A program made the translations under genes and the position numbers. DNA of 53,507 nt from Vibrio harveyi NBRC 15634 = ATCC 14126 = KCTC 12724 (GTDB lineage: Bacteria; Pseudomonadota; Gammaproteobacteria; Enterobacterales; Vibrionaceae): the NCBI RefSeq assembly GCF_001591145.1, contig NZ_BCUF01000042.1:1-53507 (forward strand), written 5' to 3'. Below are positions 44,003 through 52,972 of this stretch, one piece after another (the first letter of the stretch is position 1; each line of letters opens with the position of its first letter). Below the pieces are notes generated by a model, which saw only the letters and a program-made list of their open reading frames with translations, was not told where the DNA came from and made no database searches.

Positions 44003-44587
44003 ATGGAATACTCTCAACTTGGTGCACTCGCGCTGTTTGCGTTTGTCTCGACCTTCACTCCGGGTCCAAACAACATCATGCTCATGACATCTGGCGCCAA
44101 TGTCGGCTTTAAACGCACTATCCCCCATATGCTGGGGATTACCCTCGGCTTTGGCGCAATGCTGATCTTAGTTGGCATTGGCTTGATGAGCTTGTTCCAT
44201 GCTTACCCGATCACGCATAGCATTCTTAAGGTATTGAGTCTGACTTACTTGCTGTACCTAACATATAAAATTGCCACCAGCAGTAAAACGGAAGTCAACG
44301 ATGATTACCGCCCAATGAGCTTTTTAGGTGCAGTAGCATTTCAATGGGTCAACCCGAAAGGTTGGTCAATGGCATTAACCGCAATCACGGTATACAGCAG
44401 TGGTGGCTCTTGGCTAGAACTGGCATTCATCGCGGGTATTTTTTGCCTCGCGAATCTGCCTTCCGTGACCTTTTGGACCGCTGCTGGTATCCAGCTTCAG
44501 CGCTGGCTTACTACCTCCAAACGAGTGAAAGGATTCAACTATGGCATGGCAGCACTTTTGCTTTTGTCGACTATCCCAATGATATAA
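44003..44587 (+). CDS. LysE family amino-acid exporter
   Basis: Inner-membrane exporter of 194 residues with about six helices, typified by FVSTFTPGPNNIMLMTSGANVGFKR at the start and AFQWVNPKGWSMAL in the middle. This is the RhtB/LysE-type family that exports amino acids or their derivatives; the specific substrate is unknown. It diverges from the Lrp/AsnC gene at a distance of 147 bp, which is the classic arrangement of a ligand-induced exporter. TAGGAACACACT precedes the ATG. Confidence 0.9.
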   Translation: MEYSQLGALALFAFVSTFTPGPNNIMLMTSGANVGFKRTIPHMLGITLGFGAMLILVGIGLMSLFHAYPITHSILKVLSLTYLLYLTYKIATSSKTEVNDDYRPMSFLGAVAFQWVNPKGWSMALTAITVYSSGGSWLELAFIAGIFCLANLPSVTFWTAAGIQLQRWLTTSKRVKGFNYGMAALLLLSTIPMI

Positions 44588-44867
44588 ATGACAAAACAGC
44601 GAAAGATAAGTGTGACTTATGCCAAATTTCGACTAGTCCCTTGTTCGGTAAGTACAAAAAATCGCCACTTCCAAGGATGGATTGGGTCATAGTAGCAACA
44701 GCAGTGACAAGAATATTAAAAACCCTCAAACATAGGCCCTATCGATATATTCGATTTTGGCTTTTCTTTCACAGCTTTGTCGCTTTTGTTCTTGAATAGC
44801 GACTATCGATTCATTCTGACCGACAAGCACGATGCTGACAGGTCCGTCACACAAGGAGCGTTATACA

Positions 44868-46790
44868 ATGCGTACTCGCAAGCTTATTCTTGCTACCGCT
44901 TTTGGTCTACTACTCGCGGGTTGTAGCCAAACTTCAACCACGACGACTGCCGAAGTTATCCCACCGGAATATCCCGTAGATTACTTCTTCCGTAATGCTG
45001 AAGTCTCTAGCTACCAAATCTCCCCTGCTGGAGATTACATTTCAATGATGAAACCATGGCAAGACCGTAAAAACGTATTTGTTCATCCAGTTGGTAAGCC
45101 AGAGGATGTGAAACGTATTACGTCAATTACTGGTCGTGACATCGCTTACTATTACTGGGTTGGTGATGACACCATTATTTACTCTCGCGATACGGGCGGT
45201 GATGAAAACTTCTATCTCGTAACGGTCAATGTCAAAACGGGTGAAGAGCAAACCATCACACCTACATCTGGCGTAGTGGCTTATGTGATCGACACTTTAG
45301 AAAGCCAACCAGATGACATTCTTATCACGACCAACGAACGTAACCCGCAAGTGTTTGATGTTTATCGTCATAACTTAAAAACGGGTAAGAACACGCTTGT
45401 GGCTCAAAACCCAGGGAATGTGCGTTACTGGGGTACAGACCACGATGGGAACATCCGCGTGATTTCAACTTCAGACGGCGTAAATACAGCGGTTCTGTAC
45501 CGTGATACCGTGGATGAAGAGTTCCGTCCATTAAAGAACCTCACCTTCAAAGAAGACTTCTCTCCAATCTCATTTACACCAGATAACAAGAACCTGTACG
45601 TTGCCTCACGTATCACTCGCGATAAATCAGCGATCATCGAATATGATGTGAAGGCTAATAAAGAAGTGCGCGAGATCTTCTCTCACCCAGAAGTGGACGT
45701 CACCAGTGCAAGTTACTCAAATGCACTCAACAAGCTCACAACGATCTCTTATGTGACAGACAAACGTCAGTACCATTTCCTTGATAAAGGTTATGAAGAG
45801 ACTTTTGAGCGTCTGCAAGAAAAGCTACCGGGTGTTGAAATCTCGGTGAACAACACCACTCGCGACGAGAGAAAAATGATCGTCGTGACCTACAGCGACA
45901 CCGACCGTCCTAATTACTACTACTACGATCGTGATTCAGACCAACTTGAGAAGTTAGCTGCAAACGCACCTTGGCATAAGCCAGAAGATATGGCGAAGAT
46001 GAAGCCAATCACATATACCGCTCGTGATGGTGAAACCATCCATGGCTACTTAACGTTACCAAAAGGCCGTGAAGCGAAAGACTTGCCACTGCTTGTTCTG
46101 CCGCACGGTGGTCCTTGGGCTCGCGATCACTGGGGCTTCCAACCAGAAGTTCAGTTGTTTGCAAACCGTGGTATTGCCGTTCTACAGATGAACTTCCGTG
46201 GTTCAACAGGTTATGGTCGTGAATTCTGGGAGAAGTCATTTAAGCAATGGGGTCAGTCGATGCAGGATGACATTACTGACGGCGTTAAATGGGCGATTGA
46301 CCAAGGCTACGCACAAGATGGTGAAGTATGTATCTACGGCGCATCCTACGGTGGTTACGCCACATTAGCTGGTGTGACGTTCACGCCAGACCTATATAAG
46401 TGTGGTATCGACTACGTTGGTGTGTCCAACCTCTTTACTTTCATGGATTCCATTCCACCATACTGGGCACCATTCCTAGCTATGCTGCATGAGCAAGTTG
46501 GCGATCCGAATAACCCAGAAGATGCGAAGATGATGAAAGCATACTCACCAGTATTCCATGTTGACCAAATCAAAGCTCCATTATTGGTTCTACAAGGCGC
46601 GAAAGACCCACGTGTAGTGAAAAGCGAATCTGACCAAATCGTCAATGCTCTTCGTGAACGTGGCGTCGAAGTGGAATACATTGTGAAAGAGAATGAAGGT
46701 CATGGCTTCCGCTCTCTTGAAAATCGCCTCGATGGTTACCAAGCGATGGATCGATTCTTGAAGACACATTTGTTAGAGCAAACGCAATAA
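44868..46790 (+). CDS. S9 family prolyl oligopeptidase-like lipoprotein
   Basis: Exported serine peptidase of 640 residues. The N-terminus MRTRKLILATAFGLLLAGC has a lipobox (LAGC). A seven-bladed propeller-like domain (about 30-380) precedes the alpha/beta-hydrolase domain with nucleophile GASYGG, acid AKDPRV and base EGHGF, giving a complete triad. LPHGGPWARDHWGF is the oxyanion region. It resembles dipeptidyl-peptidase/acylaminoacyl-peptidase-type S9 enzymes. The ATG at 44868 has AAGGAG before it; the longer start at 44832 would spoil the signal peptide. A terminator follows. Confidence 0.9.
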   Translation: MRTRKLILATAFGLLLAGCSQTSTTTTAEVIPPEYPVDYFFRNAEVSSYQISPAGDYISMMKPWQDRKNVFVHPVGKPEDVKRITSITGRDIAYYYWVGDDTIIYSRDTGGDENFYLVTVNVKTGEEQTITPTSGVVAYVIDTLESQPDDILITTNERNPQVFDVYRHNLKTGKNTLVAQNPGNVRYWGTDHDGNIRVISTSDGVNTAVLYRDTVDEEFRPLKNLTFKEDFSPISFTPDNKNLYVASRITRDKSAIIEYDVKANKEVREIFSHPEVDVTSASYSNALNKLTTISYVTDKRQYHFLDKGYEETFERLQEKLPGVEISVNNTTRDERKMIVVTYSDTDRPNYYYYDRDSDQLEKLAANAPWHKPEDMAKMKPITYTARDGETIHGYLTLPKGREAKDLPLLVLPHGGPWARDHWGFQPEVQLFANRGIAVLQMNFRGSTGYGREFWEKSFKQWGQSMQDDITDGVKWAIDQGYAQDGEVCIYGASYGGYATLAGVTFTPDLYKCGIDYVGVSNLFTFMDSIPPYWAPFLAMLHEQVGDPNNPEDAKMMKAYSPVFHVDQIKAPLLVLQGAKDPRVVKSESDQIVNALRERGVEVEYIVKENEGHGFRSLENRLDGYQAMDRFLKTHLLEQTQ

Positions 46791-46810
46791 GCAACCTCTC
46801 TCATTCTACC

Positions 46811-46834
46811 AAGGGCACTTCGGTGCCCTTTTTT
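46811..46834 (+). terminator. Terminator of the S9 peptidase gene
   Basis: Stem AAGGGCAC / GTGCCCTT closed by a TTCG tetraloop and followed by a T-run: a strong intrinsic terminator. Confidence 0.92.
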
Positions 46835-46986
46835 ATTCTTTAAACCCAAATCTTATAAACATGGATGACGAAGTGTTCATTCGGGCGAGGTCTGTCGGAA
46901 TTAAATCGCCGGTTTTCACATCAGAGTGTAAATTTAGATAAAGACGCTATCTGCCTTACTGAGATGCTGTTAATCTTAGATGAGAA

Positions 46987-47001
46987 AGAGAATAGTTATC
47001 A
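46987..47001 (+). promoter_or_regulatory. Fur-like site before the SIP gene
   Basis: AGAGAATAGTTATCA agrees with TGATAATnATTATCA at 11 of 14 scored positions and lies 23 bp upstream of the siderophore-interacting protein start, consistent with iron repression. The right half (TTATCA) is exact. Confidence 0.5.
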
Positions 47002-47024
47002 AACGTAGTGAAATGTGAATTAAA

Positions 47025-47798
47025 ATGAAAAAGAAACCACAACCCAAAAGCCTCGTTGTTATCAACACACAAACAGTAACGCCTAACATGCAGCGTATTA
47101 CCCTGCAAGGCGAAGCACTAGGCAACTTTCCACAAGATTGCGAAGGCAGCTACATCAAGCTGCTGTTCAACGAAACAGGCGGTACTGACATCCAAGGCTT
47201 TTCTGAAGAAAACCGTCCAGTTATGCGTACCTACACCATTCGTCGCTTCGATCCACAAGCATGCACGATTGAAGTCGACTTCGTTCGCCACATTACTAAA
47301 GACCTACAATGTGGATTTGCAGCGCGCTGGGCGATGTCCGCAAAAGAAGGCGACACCATCAATATCGCCGGTCCTGGCAGTATCTCGAACCTAAACACTG
47401 AAGCCGACTGGTTCTTTATGGCTGCGGATATGACGGCGTTGCCAGCGCTATCAGCGAAGATTCGCACTCTGCCAGAAGACGCAAAAGGCTATGCCGTGAT
47501 CAGCGTGATTTCTGAAGCGGATATCCAAGCTCTCGAAGCACCAGCTGGTATGGAAATTCATTGGATCACCGAGCAATCACTCGAAGATAAGGTTCGCTCA
47601 CTGGAGTGGAAAACGGGTGAAGCAGCAGTGTGGTGTGCTTGTGATTTCGATTCAATGCGCGCGCTACGCCAATACTTCCGTAACGAAAAAGAAGTGGAGC
47701 GTGAAAACCTTTACCTCAGCAGTTACTGGAAACAAGGCGTATCAGAAGATGGTCATAAGGTCATCAAACGCGAAGATGCCGAGCTAAACGAACAGTGA
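47025..47798 (+). CDS. Siderophore-interacting protein (ferric-siderophore reductase)
   Basis: A 257-residue flavoprotein of the SIP/ViuB/YqjH family, which reduce ferric siderophores in the cytoplasm to release iron. The FAD-binding motif is RTYTIRRF, the NAD(P)H-binding part begins near WFFMAADMTALPAL and the family C-terminal DFDSMRALRQYFR / LYLSSYWKQG blocks are present. The start has only a weak ribosome site, but a Fur-like sequence lies just upstream. No siderophore receptor is next to it. It may serve the iron cassette at 11.8-19.5 kb or another siderophore of the cell. Confidence 0.9.
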   Translation: MKKKPQPKSLVVINTQTVTPNMQRITLQGEALGNFPQDCEGSYIKLLFNETGGTDIQGFSEENRPVMRTYTIRRFDPQACTIEVDFVRHITKDLQCGFAARWAMSAKEGDTINIAGPGSISNLNTEADWFFMAADMTALPALSAKIRTLPEDAKGYAVISVISEADIQALEAPAGMEIHWITEQSLEDKVRSLEWKTGEAAVWCACDFDSMRALRQYFRNEKEVERENLYLSSYWKQGVSEDGHKVIKREDAELNEQ

Positions 47799-47810
47799 TT
47801 TAAGAACGCA

Positions 47811-47847
47811 AAAAAAGCTAAGTAACAAGATTTGCTACTTAGCTTTT
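47811..47847. terminator. Bidirectional terminator, SIP / LysR
   Basis: Stem AAAAGCTAAGTA (47813-47824) / TACTTAGCTTTT (47836-47847) between the convergent SIP and LysR genes, A/T-rich at both bases. Confidence 0.8.
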
Positions 47848-47867
47848 AAACACATAAATACCTATTT

Positions 47868-48737
47868 CTAATTTAGGCTCTCAGCCAAGAAATCAATCAG
47901 CAGACGAACTTTAGGTGAGAGGTTACGGTTTTGCGGATAGAGCGCCCAAATACCTTCGCGATCGTCTCGATAATCGGTTAACACTTCCACCAGCTCGCCA
48001 TTGTCTAACGCCTCTTGCACGTAATAGTCTGGCAGTTGTACCAAGCCTAAGCCTCGTTTCGCTGCATCCACCAAGGCAAAACCACTGTTGCACTTAATAC
48101 GACCAGAGACACGCAGAGACTTCTCACGTTTTTGCTCTTTGAAGTGCCAATAGTCAGCGGTACCCACCAAGCATTGATGATGGCTCAGTTCAGACAAGGT
48201 ATGCGGCTCACCAGAGCGCTCTAAGTAAGCCGGGCTGGCACACACATACAGCTGACGCGATGAAAGGCGTTTAGCGATCAAGCTCGAGTCTTGCAAGCGT
48301 CCCAAACGAATCGCCACATCGACACCTTGCTCAATCAAATCGAGCTTTTGGTTAGTAAGAATCAGATCGAGATTTACTTGCGGGTACTTTTCTAAAAACT
48401 GGTGCAGCAGCGGAGCAAGATTCATTTCCCCATAGGTCACGGGCGCAGTCACTTTGAGCACACCTTTCGGTTCGGCTTGCATCTGAGTTACCGCCAACTC
48501 AGCTAACTCTAACCCTTCCACAAGGTGCTTACACTGTTGGTAATAAAGTTGACCAGCTTCAGTTAACGACACTTTACGCGTAGTACGATGAAGCAATTTC
48601 ACTGCTAAGCGTTCTTCTAACGCTGATACACGACGGCTGATTTGCGCGACCGATGTTTTGAGCTTATTGGCTGCGCCGGTAAAGCTGTTGGTTTCTGCGA
48701 CGGCGACAAATTCGCTGACGCCTTCCCAATTCGCCAT
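47868..48737 (-). CDS. LysR family transcriptional regulator
   Basis: A 289-residue LysR regulator; the N-terminal winged HTH spans about residues 5-62 (FTGAANKLKTSVAQISRRVSALE with recognition region), followed by a type 2 periplasmic-binding-fold effector domain with LDLILTNQKLDLIEQGVDVAIRLG. The sequence belongs to the large CrgA/DsdC-like group whose members usually regulate a neighbouring gene. Here the adjacent genes on either side are SIP (convergent) and GNAT, so no target is evident. GGATCAAAATC precedes the ATG. Confidence 0.88.
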   Translation of the reverse strand: MANWEGVSEFVAVAETNSFTGAANKLKTSVAQISRRVSALEERLAVKLLHRTTRKVSLTEAGQLYYQQCKHLVEGLELAELAVTQMQAEPKGVLKVTAPVTYGEMNLAPLLHQFLEKYPQVNLDLILTNQKLDLIEQGVDVAIRLGRLQDSSLIAKRLSSRQLYVCASPAYLERSGEPHTLSELSHHQCLVGTADYWHFKEQKREKSLRVSGRIKCNSGFALVDAAKRGLGLVQLPDYYVQEALDNGELVEVLTDYRDDREGIWALYPQNRNLSPKVRLLIDFLAESLN

Positions 48738-48805
48738 GATTTTGATCCTATGGAATTCAATTTATTACGTATTCTCACACAAAGTTAATCGCGGAGAAAA
48801 CCCGT

Positions 48806-49318
48806 TTAAAAAGGATAGCCGACTAAATGAACCGTCTGTTGTGGCCAAATAATTTTCAGAGAGCATACCATGGTGTCATCAGTACTGACCCAATGATTTG
48901 GGGCAACTTTTATCTTCAAGTTATTGATGGGTGTATAACCACTGGATCGATAAACTGGCGTGCGACCAAATAAAACAGAAAATGCGTCGCCTCGCTCCAA
49001 TGCATCCTGATGAACCGCTTCCAACAAGATTTTCACCAGCCCTAACCCGCGAGAACCGGGGTCAACACAGACTTCTGCAATACCACTAATGGGAAAAGAT
49101 TGATCATCAATCATGACTTGTTTTTCGTGTACGGCAACGTGGGCAGCGAGTTTATCGCCATCCCAAATTAGATAGCGGTGACGAGGTATTTCATTGAAAT
49201 AACGTTGAGTTTGAAAGATTTTGTCTTGCTCCTTGGTGAAGCAAGTGGACAGCAAAGCTCTTAACTTAGCATCGAGTTCTTGGGTGACTTCATCATCAAG
49301 CAAGTATTCAAAGCGCAT
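48806..49318 (-). CDS. GNAT family N-acetyltransferase
   Basis: A 170-residue GCN5-related acetyltransferase-fold protein. The acetyl-CoA-binding motif A is IAEVCVDPGSRGLGLVKILLEAV, with the R-x-x-G-x-G type loop; an arginine and a preceding acidic strand (IWDGDKLAAHVAVHEKQ) match the family. The acceptor substrate cannot be told from sequence. It sits between a LysR regulator and an arylamine N-acetyltransferase gene, all on the minus strand, but spacing does not prove an operon. GAGGTAAATC precedes the ATG. Confidence 0.85.
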   Translation of the reverse strand: MRFEYLLDDEVTQELDAKLRALLSTCFTKEQDKIFQTQRYFNEIPRHRYLIWDGDKLAAHVAVHEKQVMIDDQSFPISGIAEVCVDPGSRGLGLVKILLEAVHQDALERGDAFSVLFGRTPVYRSSGYTPINNLKIKVAPNHWVSTDDTMVCSLKIIWPQQTVHLVGYPF

Positions 49319-49390
49319 GATTTACCTCATTTATTCTTCAAGGTTAAAAGTAAACCTTTGAAAACTCACTTACTGAGATATAGCGCAAAT

Positions 49391-49418
49391 AAAAAAAGCG
49401 CAGGTTGAGCTGCGCTTT
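49391..49418 (-). terminator. Terminator of the arylamine N-acetyltransferase gene
   Basis: Stem AAAGCGCAG (49395-49403) / CTGCGCTTT (49410-49418), followed on the minus strand by TTTT. Confidence 0.8.
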
Positions 49419-49506
49419 CCATTTTTGAGCCGATAAGTAAGGAAATTAAGCGTAACGCGATGCTTGAAGTCTCATTTCGAGCACGATTCCCCCTCAGTTA
49501 CGACTC

Positions 49507-50304
49507 TTACACTGGCTTTAAAGATGAGTAATCAGCATCAAGAGCGATACCAAAATGGGTTTTAAGCGCAGATAGATACGTTTCTCCCGCTTCCAGCTCA
49601 ATCTCAACGACCTCACCATTTGCTCGGTACTTTAAACTGTGATTGAACAAAGTAATGATGCCGCTATCTGTCGCCAACGCCGCAACTCGACTCGAAGTGA
49701 AATGGGAATTTGGTGAAGTCGATGTGTAGTGATTGCCGCATACGATGTCACCGTCAAATACGTGTTCAAAGTCTAAACTATACAAATCAATCCATTGCTC
49801 AGGGTCATCATAGGATTGAACTTGCAACATATAGCCAACTAACTCATGTTCGATAAATCTGAATGTTTGAAGATCAGTGTGAATATCTTGGTTGAGTACA
49901 AAGGGTAGTGGTGCGCGTGGCGTGTTAGAACCGAACCCCACATCAACGATCCACTTATCTTCCCCCATGATCACCAAAGTGAATTGATGCGTTCGACCTG
50001 ATGGTGTGCCAGACAAATGAACGCGCCCCAACAACGGTCGTGCATCAAAGCCGATGGTTTTCAGTACATTCAAAAGTAATGCATTCAATTCATAGCAATA
50101 GCCACCACGCTCGCGATAAATCAGTTTGTTAATAATGTCTTGTTCAGCAACTGAAATGCCACGCCCAAGCGCAATATCAAAGTTCTCAAAAGGCAAACGA
50201 CGATGCTGAGCATTGTGTAGTAATAACAAAGTATCAGTATTGATATTCAGCGATTGAGAGATACCCACTTTCTTTAAGTAGGCTTGAAGATCTGTTTGGT
50301 TCAT
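49507..50304 (-). CDS. Arylamine N-acetyltransferase
   Basis: Cytoplasmic NAT enzyme transferring an acetyl group from acetyl-CoA to arylamines, hydrazines or alkoxyamines. The catalytic triad is visible: Cys70 in RERGGYCYELN, His106 in GRTHQFTLV and Asp121 in WIVDVGFGSN (numbered from the second ATG). The PFENFDIALGR segment is also conserved in NATs. Length (265 aa) is normal. The second ATG (50304) is favoured over 50310 because the GGA ribosome signal then has reasonable spacing. It diverges from frmA. Confidence 0.9.
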   Translation of the reverse strand: MNQTDLQAYLKKVGISQSLNINTDTLLLLHNAQHRRLPFENFDIALGRGISVAEQDIINKLIYRERGGYCYELNALLLNVLKTIGFDARPLLGRVHLSGTPSGRTHQFTLVIMGEDKWIVDVGFGSNTPRAPLPFVLNQDIHTDLQTFRFIEHELVGYMLQVQSYDDPEQWIDLYSLDFEHVFDGDIVCGNHYTSTSPNSHFTSSRVAALATDSGIITLFNHSLKYRANGEVVEIELEAGETYLSALKTHFGIALDADYSSLKPV

Positions 50305-50595
50305 ACCCATTCCAATTCAACGTTTTTACGGTGGCAACAACACTAAACCCTCAACTGCACTTGAGGTCAAACACCAATGCGATTTTTGTCATTCTTCTTA
50401 ACCTCACTCGCACTAACAATGACGTTATCGAACTCATTATTACACATACGTAAAAATCATTTTCAATTTAGCCGGATTATCATTTTTCATGAAACACCTA
50501 AAATGGGCACCAACAAAACGACGCAGCGCAGTGAACAAACCTCAACTACGCTTATGACGTCACTCCATATACTGAGAATATAAAGGAAACATCCA

Positions 50596-51744
50596 ATGTC
50601 GCTTGAAATCAAACCTGGTCAAACTCACATTAAATCAAAAGCAATGGTTGCATGGGCTGCTGGCGAGCCACTTAAAATGGAAGAAGTTGATGTACAACTT
50701 CCAAAAGCTGGTGAAGTGCTAGTACGCATCGTAGCAACTGGTGTTTGTCACACTGACGCATTCACACTATCAGGTGACGATCCAGAAGGTATCTTCCCTT
50801 CAATCCTTGGTCACGAAGGTGGCGGTATCGTTGAAATGGTTGGCGAAGGCGTAACAAGCGTTGAAGTTGGCGACCACGTTATCCCACTTTACACCGCTGA
50901 ATGTGGTGAGTGTAAGTTCTGTAAATCTGGCAAAACTAACCTATGTCAGGCAGTTCGCGAAACGCAAGGTAAAGGTCTGATGCCAGATGGTACAAGCCGT
51001 TTCTCTATCAACGGTGAGACTATTTTCCACTACATGGGTTGTTCTACTTTCTCTGAGTACACGGTTCTTCCAGAAATCTCACTAGCGAAAGTAAACAAAG
51101 AAGCACCACTTGAAGAAGTTTGTCTTCTAGGATGTGGCGTAACCACCGGTATGGGTGCGGTACTAAACACAGCTAAAGTTGAAAAAGGCGACACAGTTGC
51201 TGTATTCGGTCTAGGCGGTATCGGTCTTTCTGCAATCATCGGTGCTCGTATGGCTGGAGCAAGCCGCATCATCGGTGTCGACATCAACGAAAGTAAATTC
51301 GACCTAGCGAAACAACTTGGTGCTACAGACGTCATCAACCCAATGAAGTTCGACAAGCCAATCCAAGACGTTATCGTTGAGATGACAGACGGTGGTGTTG
51401 ATTACTCATTCGAATGTATCGGTAACGTAAATGTGATGCGTCAAGCACTTGAGTGCTGTCACAAAGGTTGGGGTGAGTCAGTAATCATTGGTGTTGCTGG
51501 TGCAGGTCAAGAGATCTCAACTCGTCCATTCCAACTGGTGACTGGTCGCGTATGGCGCGGTTCTGCTTTCGGTGGCGTTAAAGGTCGCTCTGAGCTTCCA
51601 GAAATCGTAAACCGTTACATGGCTGGCGAGTTCGGTCTACAAGAATTCATCACGCACACGATGGGTCTACAAGACGTGAACGAAGCGTTCGAACTGATGC
51701 ACAAAGGTGAATCTATCCGTACCGTTCTTCACATGGATAAATAA
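50596..51744 (+). CDS. frmA: S-(hydroxymethyl)glutathione dehydrogenase / class III alcohol dehydrogenase
   Basis: Zinc enzyme that oxidises S-hydroxymethylglutathione (formaldehyde bound to glutathione) to S-formylglutathione with NAD+; it can also reduce S-nitrosoglutathione. Features: catalytic-zinc region ATGVCHTDAFTL and GHEGGG, structural-zinc cysteines in AECGECKFCKSGKTNLC, coenzyme fold GLGGIGLSAI and class III segments such as TSRFSINGETIFHYMGCSTFSEYTV. Length (382 aa) is typical. The next enzyme of the pathway lies 188 bp downstream. AAGGAAAC precedes the ATG. The frmR repressor gene is not present. Confidence 0.95.
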   Translation: MSLEIKPGQTHIKSKAMVAWAAGEPLKMEEVDVQLPKAGEVLVRIVATGVCHTDAFTLSGDDPEGIFPSILGHEGGGIVEMVGEGVTSVEVGDHVIPLYTAECGECKFCKSGKTNLCQAVRETQGKGLMPDGTSRFSINGETIFHYMGCSTFSEYTVLPEISLAKVNKEAPLEEVCLLGCGVTTGMGAVLNTAKVEKGDTVAVFGLGGIGLSAIIGARMAGASRIIGVDINESKFDLAKQLGATDVINPMKFDKPIQDVIVEMTDGGVDYSFECIGNVNVMRQALECCHKGWGESVIIGVAGAGQEISTRPFQLVTGRVWRGSAFGGVKGRSELPEIVNRYMAGEFGLQEFITHTMGLQDVNEAFELMHKGESIRTVLHMDK

Positions 51745-51794
51745 TCCAAGATAACGGTTCACGTAATATGACTGATATTTGAAAATTTGAAACA

Positions 51795-51838
51795 GGCTCT
51801 CTTCTCTCTTGGACACGTTTTCTTTTGGGAAGAGAGCC
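51795..51838 (+). repeat. Hairpin between frmA and frmB
   Basis: GGCTCTCTTC (51795-51804) and GAAGAGAGCC (51829-51838) are exact inverted repeats with a 24-nt loop and no T-run. It may attenuate transcription between the two genes, or be an mRNA processing site. Confidence 0.45.
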
Positions 51839-51932
51839 ATCCGCTGTCTTTAACGGTCTTGTCCACCGTTAAAAATCATTGTTTTAAATACTCACAGTTT
51901 CAAACAAACATTGTTTTATCGAGAGATTATCC

Positions 51933-52772
51933 ATGACCATTGAAAGCCTAAGCCAAGCCAAAGTATTCGGTGGTTGGCATAAACAATATACACACGAATC
52001 TCGCGCTTTAAATTGCAACATGCGCTTTGCGATCTTCTTGCCGCCAAATGCAACCAAATCAAACCCAGTGCCTGTGGTTTACTGGTTGTCTGGTTTGACG
52101 TGTACTGATGAGAACTTCATGCAGAAAGCCGGTGCGTTTCGCATGGCTGCTGAGTTAGGTATCGCCATTGTGGCACCGGATACTAGCCCACGTGGTGACG
52201 ACGTTGCAGACGACGAGAACTACGATTTGGGGAAAGGCGCGGGTTTCTACCTAAACGCCACTCAAGAGCCGTGGTCGCGTCACTACCACATGTACGATTA
52301 CATCACCCAAGAGCTACCTGCGATCATTGAAAGCAACTTCCCTGTCTCTGACGTGAAGTCGATTTCGGGTCATAGCATGGGTGGTCATGGTGCAATTACC
52401 ATTGGTTTGAAAAATTCAGAGCAGTACCGCTCAATTTCTGCTTTCAGTCCAATCAGTAACCCAATGCAATGCCCTTGGGGTCAGAAAGCGTTTACCGCTT
52501 ACCTAGGCACCGATATTGAAAGCTGGAAACAATACGACGCAAGTGAATTACTCAAACAAGCGAAATCACCATTGCCAATCTTGGTAGACCAAGGTGATGC
52601 TGATAACTTCCTTGCTGAGCAATTGAAGCCTGATGCGTTACTGGCGGCAGCAAAAGCTCATGATTCTGAAGTTGAACTGCGCATGCAACCAGGTTACGAC
52701 CACAGCTACTTCTTTATCTCTAGCTTTATCGCTGAACACTTGAACTTCCACGCTAAGTACTTATTTGCTTAA
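51933..52772 (+). CDS. frmB: S-formylglutathione hydrolase
   Basis: Esterase that hydrolyses S-formylglutathione to formate and glutathione, the second step after FrmA. It is an alpha/beta hydrolase with nucleophile elbow SGHSMGGHGA, acid in LVDQGDADNFL and base in GYDHSYFFI; it also carries the WLSGLTCTDENFMQKAGA segment typical of the family (FghA). Length (279 aa) is normal. GAGAGATTATCC precedes the ATG, and a strong terminator closes the gene. With frmA it forms the formaldehyde detoxification pair. Confidence 0.95.
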   Translation: MTIESLSQAKVFGGWHKQYTHESRALNCNMRFAIFLPPNATKSNPVPVVYWLSGLTCTDENFMQKAGAFRMAAELGIAIVAPDTSPRGDDVADDENYDLGKGAGFYLNATQEPWSRHYHMYDYITQELPAIIESNFPVSDVKSISGHSMGGHGAITIGLKNSEQYRSISAFSPISNPMQCPWGQKAFTAYLGTDIESWKQYDASELLKQAKSPLPILVDQGDADNFLAEQLKPDALLAAAKAHDSEVELRMQPGYDHSYFFISSFIAEHLNFHAKYLFA

Positions 52773-52823
52773 CCTTGGTTGTGACATAAGAAAAACGATA
52801 AAAAACTGAATGGTTTAATATAC

Positions 52824-52852
52824 AAAGCCACCCACTTATTGGGTGGCTTTTT
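52824..52852 (+). terminator. Terminator of frmB
   Basis: Stem AAAGCCACCCA / TGGGTGGCTTT with a 5-nt loop and T-run. Confidence 0.9.
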
Positions 52853-52972
52853 GCGTTTTAAAAACACTCACCTTCTCTTTACAAAACCACCATTGCAATT
52901 GCTCTGATTGGTGTCTAACTTGTAAGGGAACGCTATTCGCTTACTAGGGTTTATAGACCCGAATAGGACCCT

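Noticed and set aside
43856..44128. N-terminal extension of the AsnC/Lrp protein
   Set aside because: It overlaps the divergent lysE gene, and the normal Lrp layout starts at 43855.
44588..44692. 34-aa reading frame directly after the lysE stop (TAAATG junction)
   Set aside because: No ribosome binding site, no hydrophobic or known motif, and a composition like untranslated DNA.
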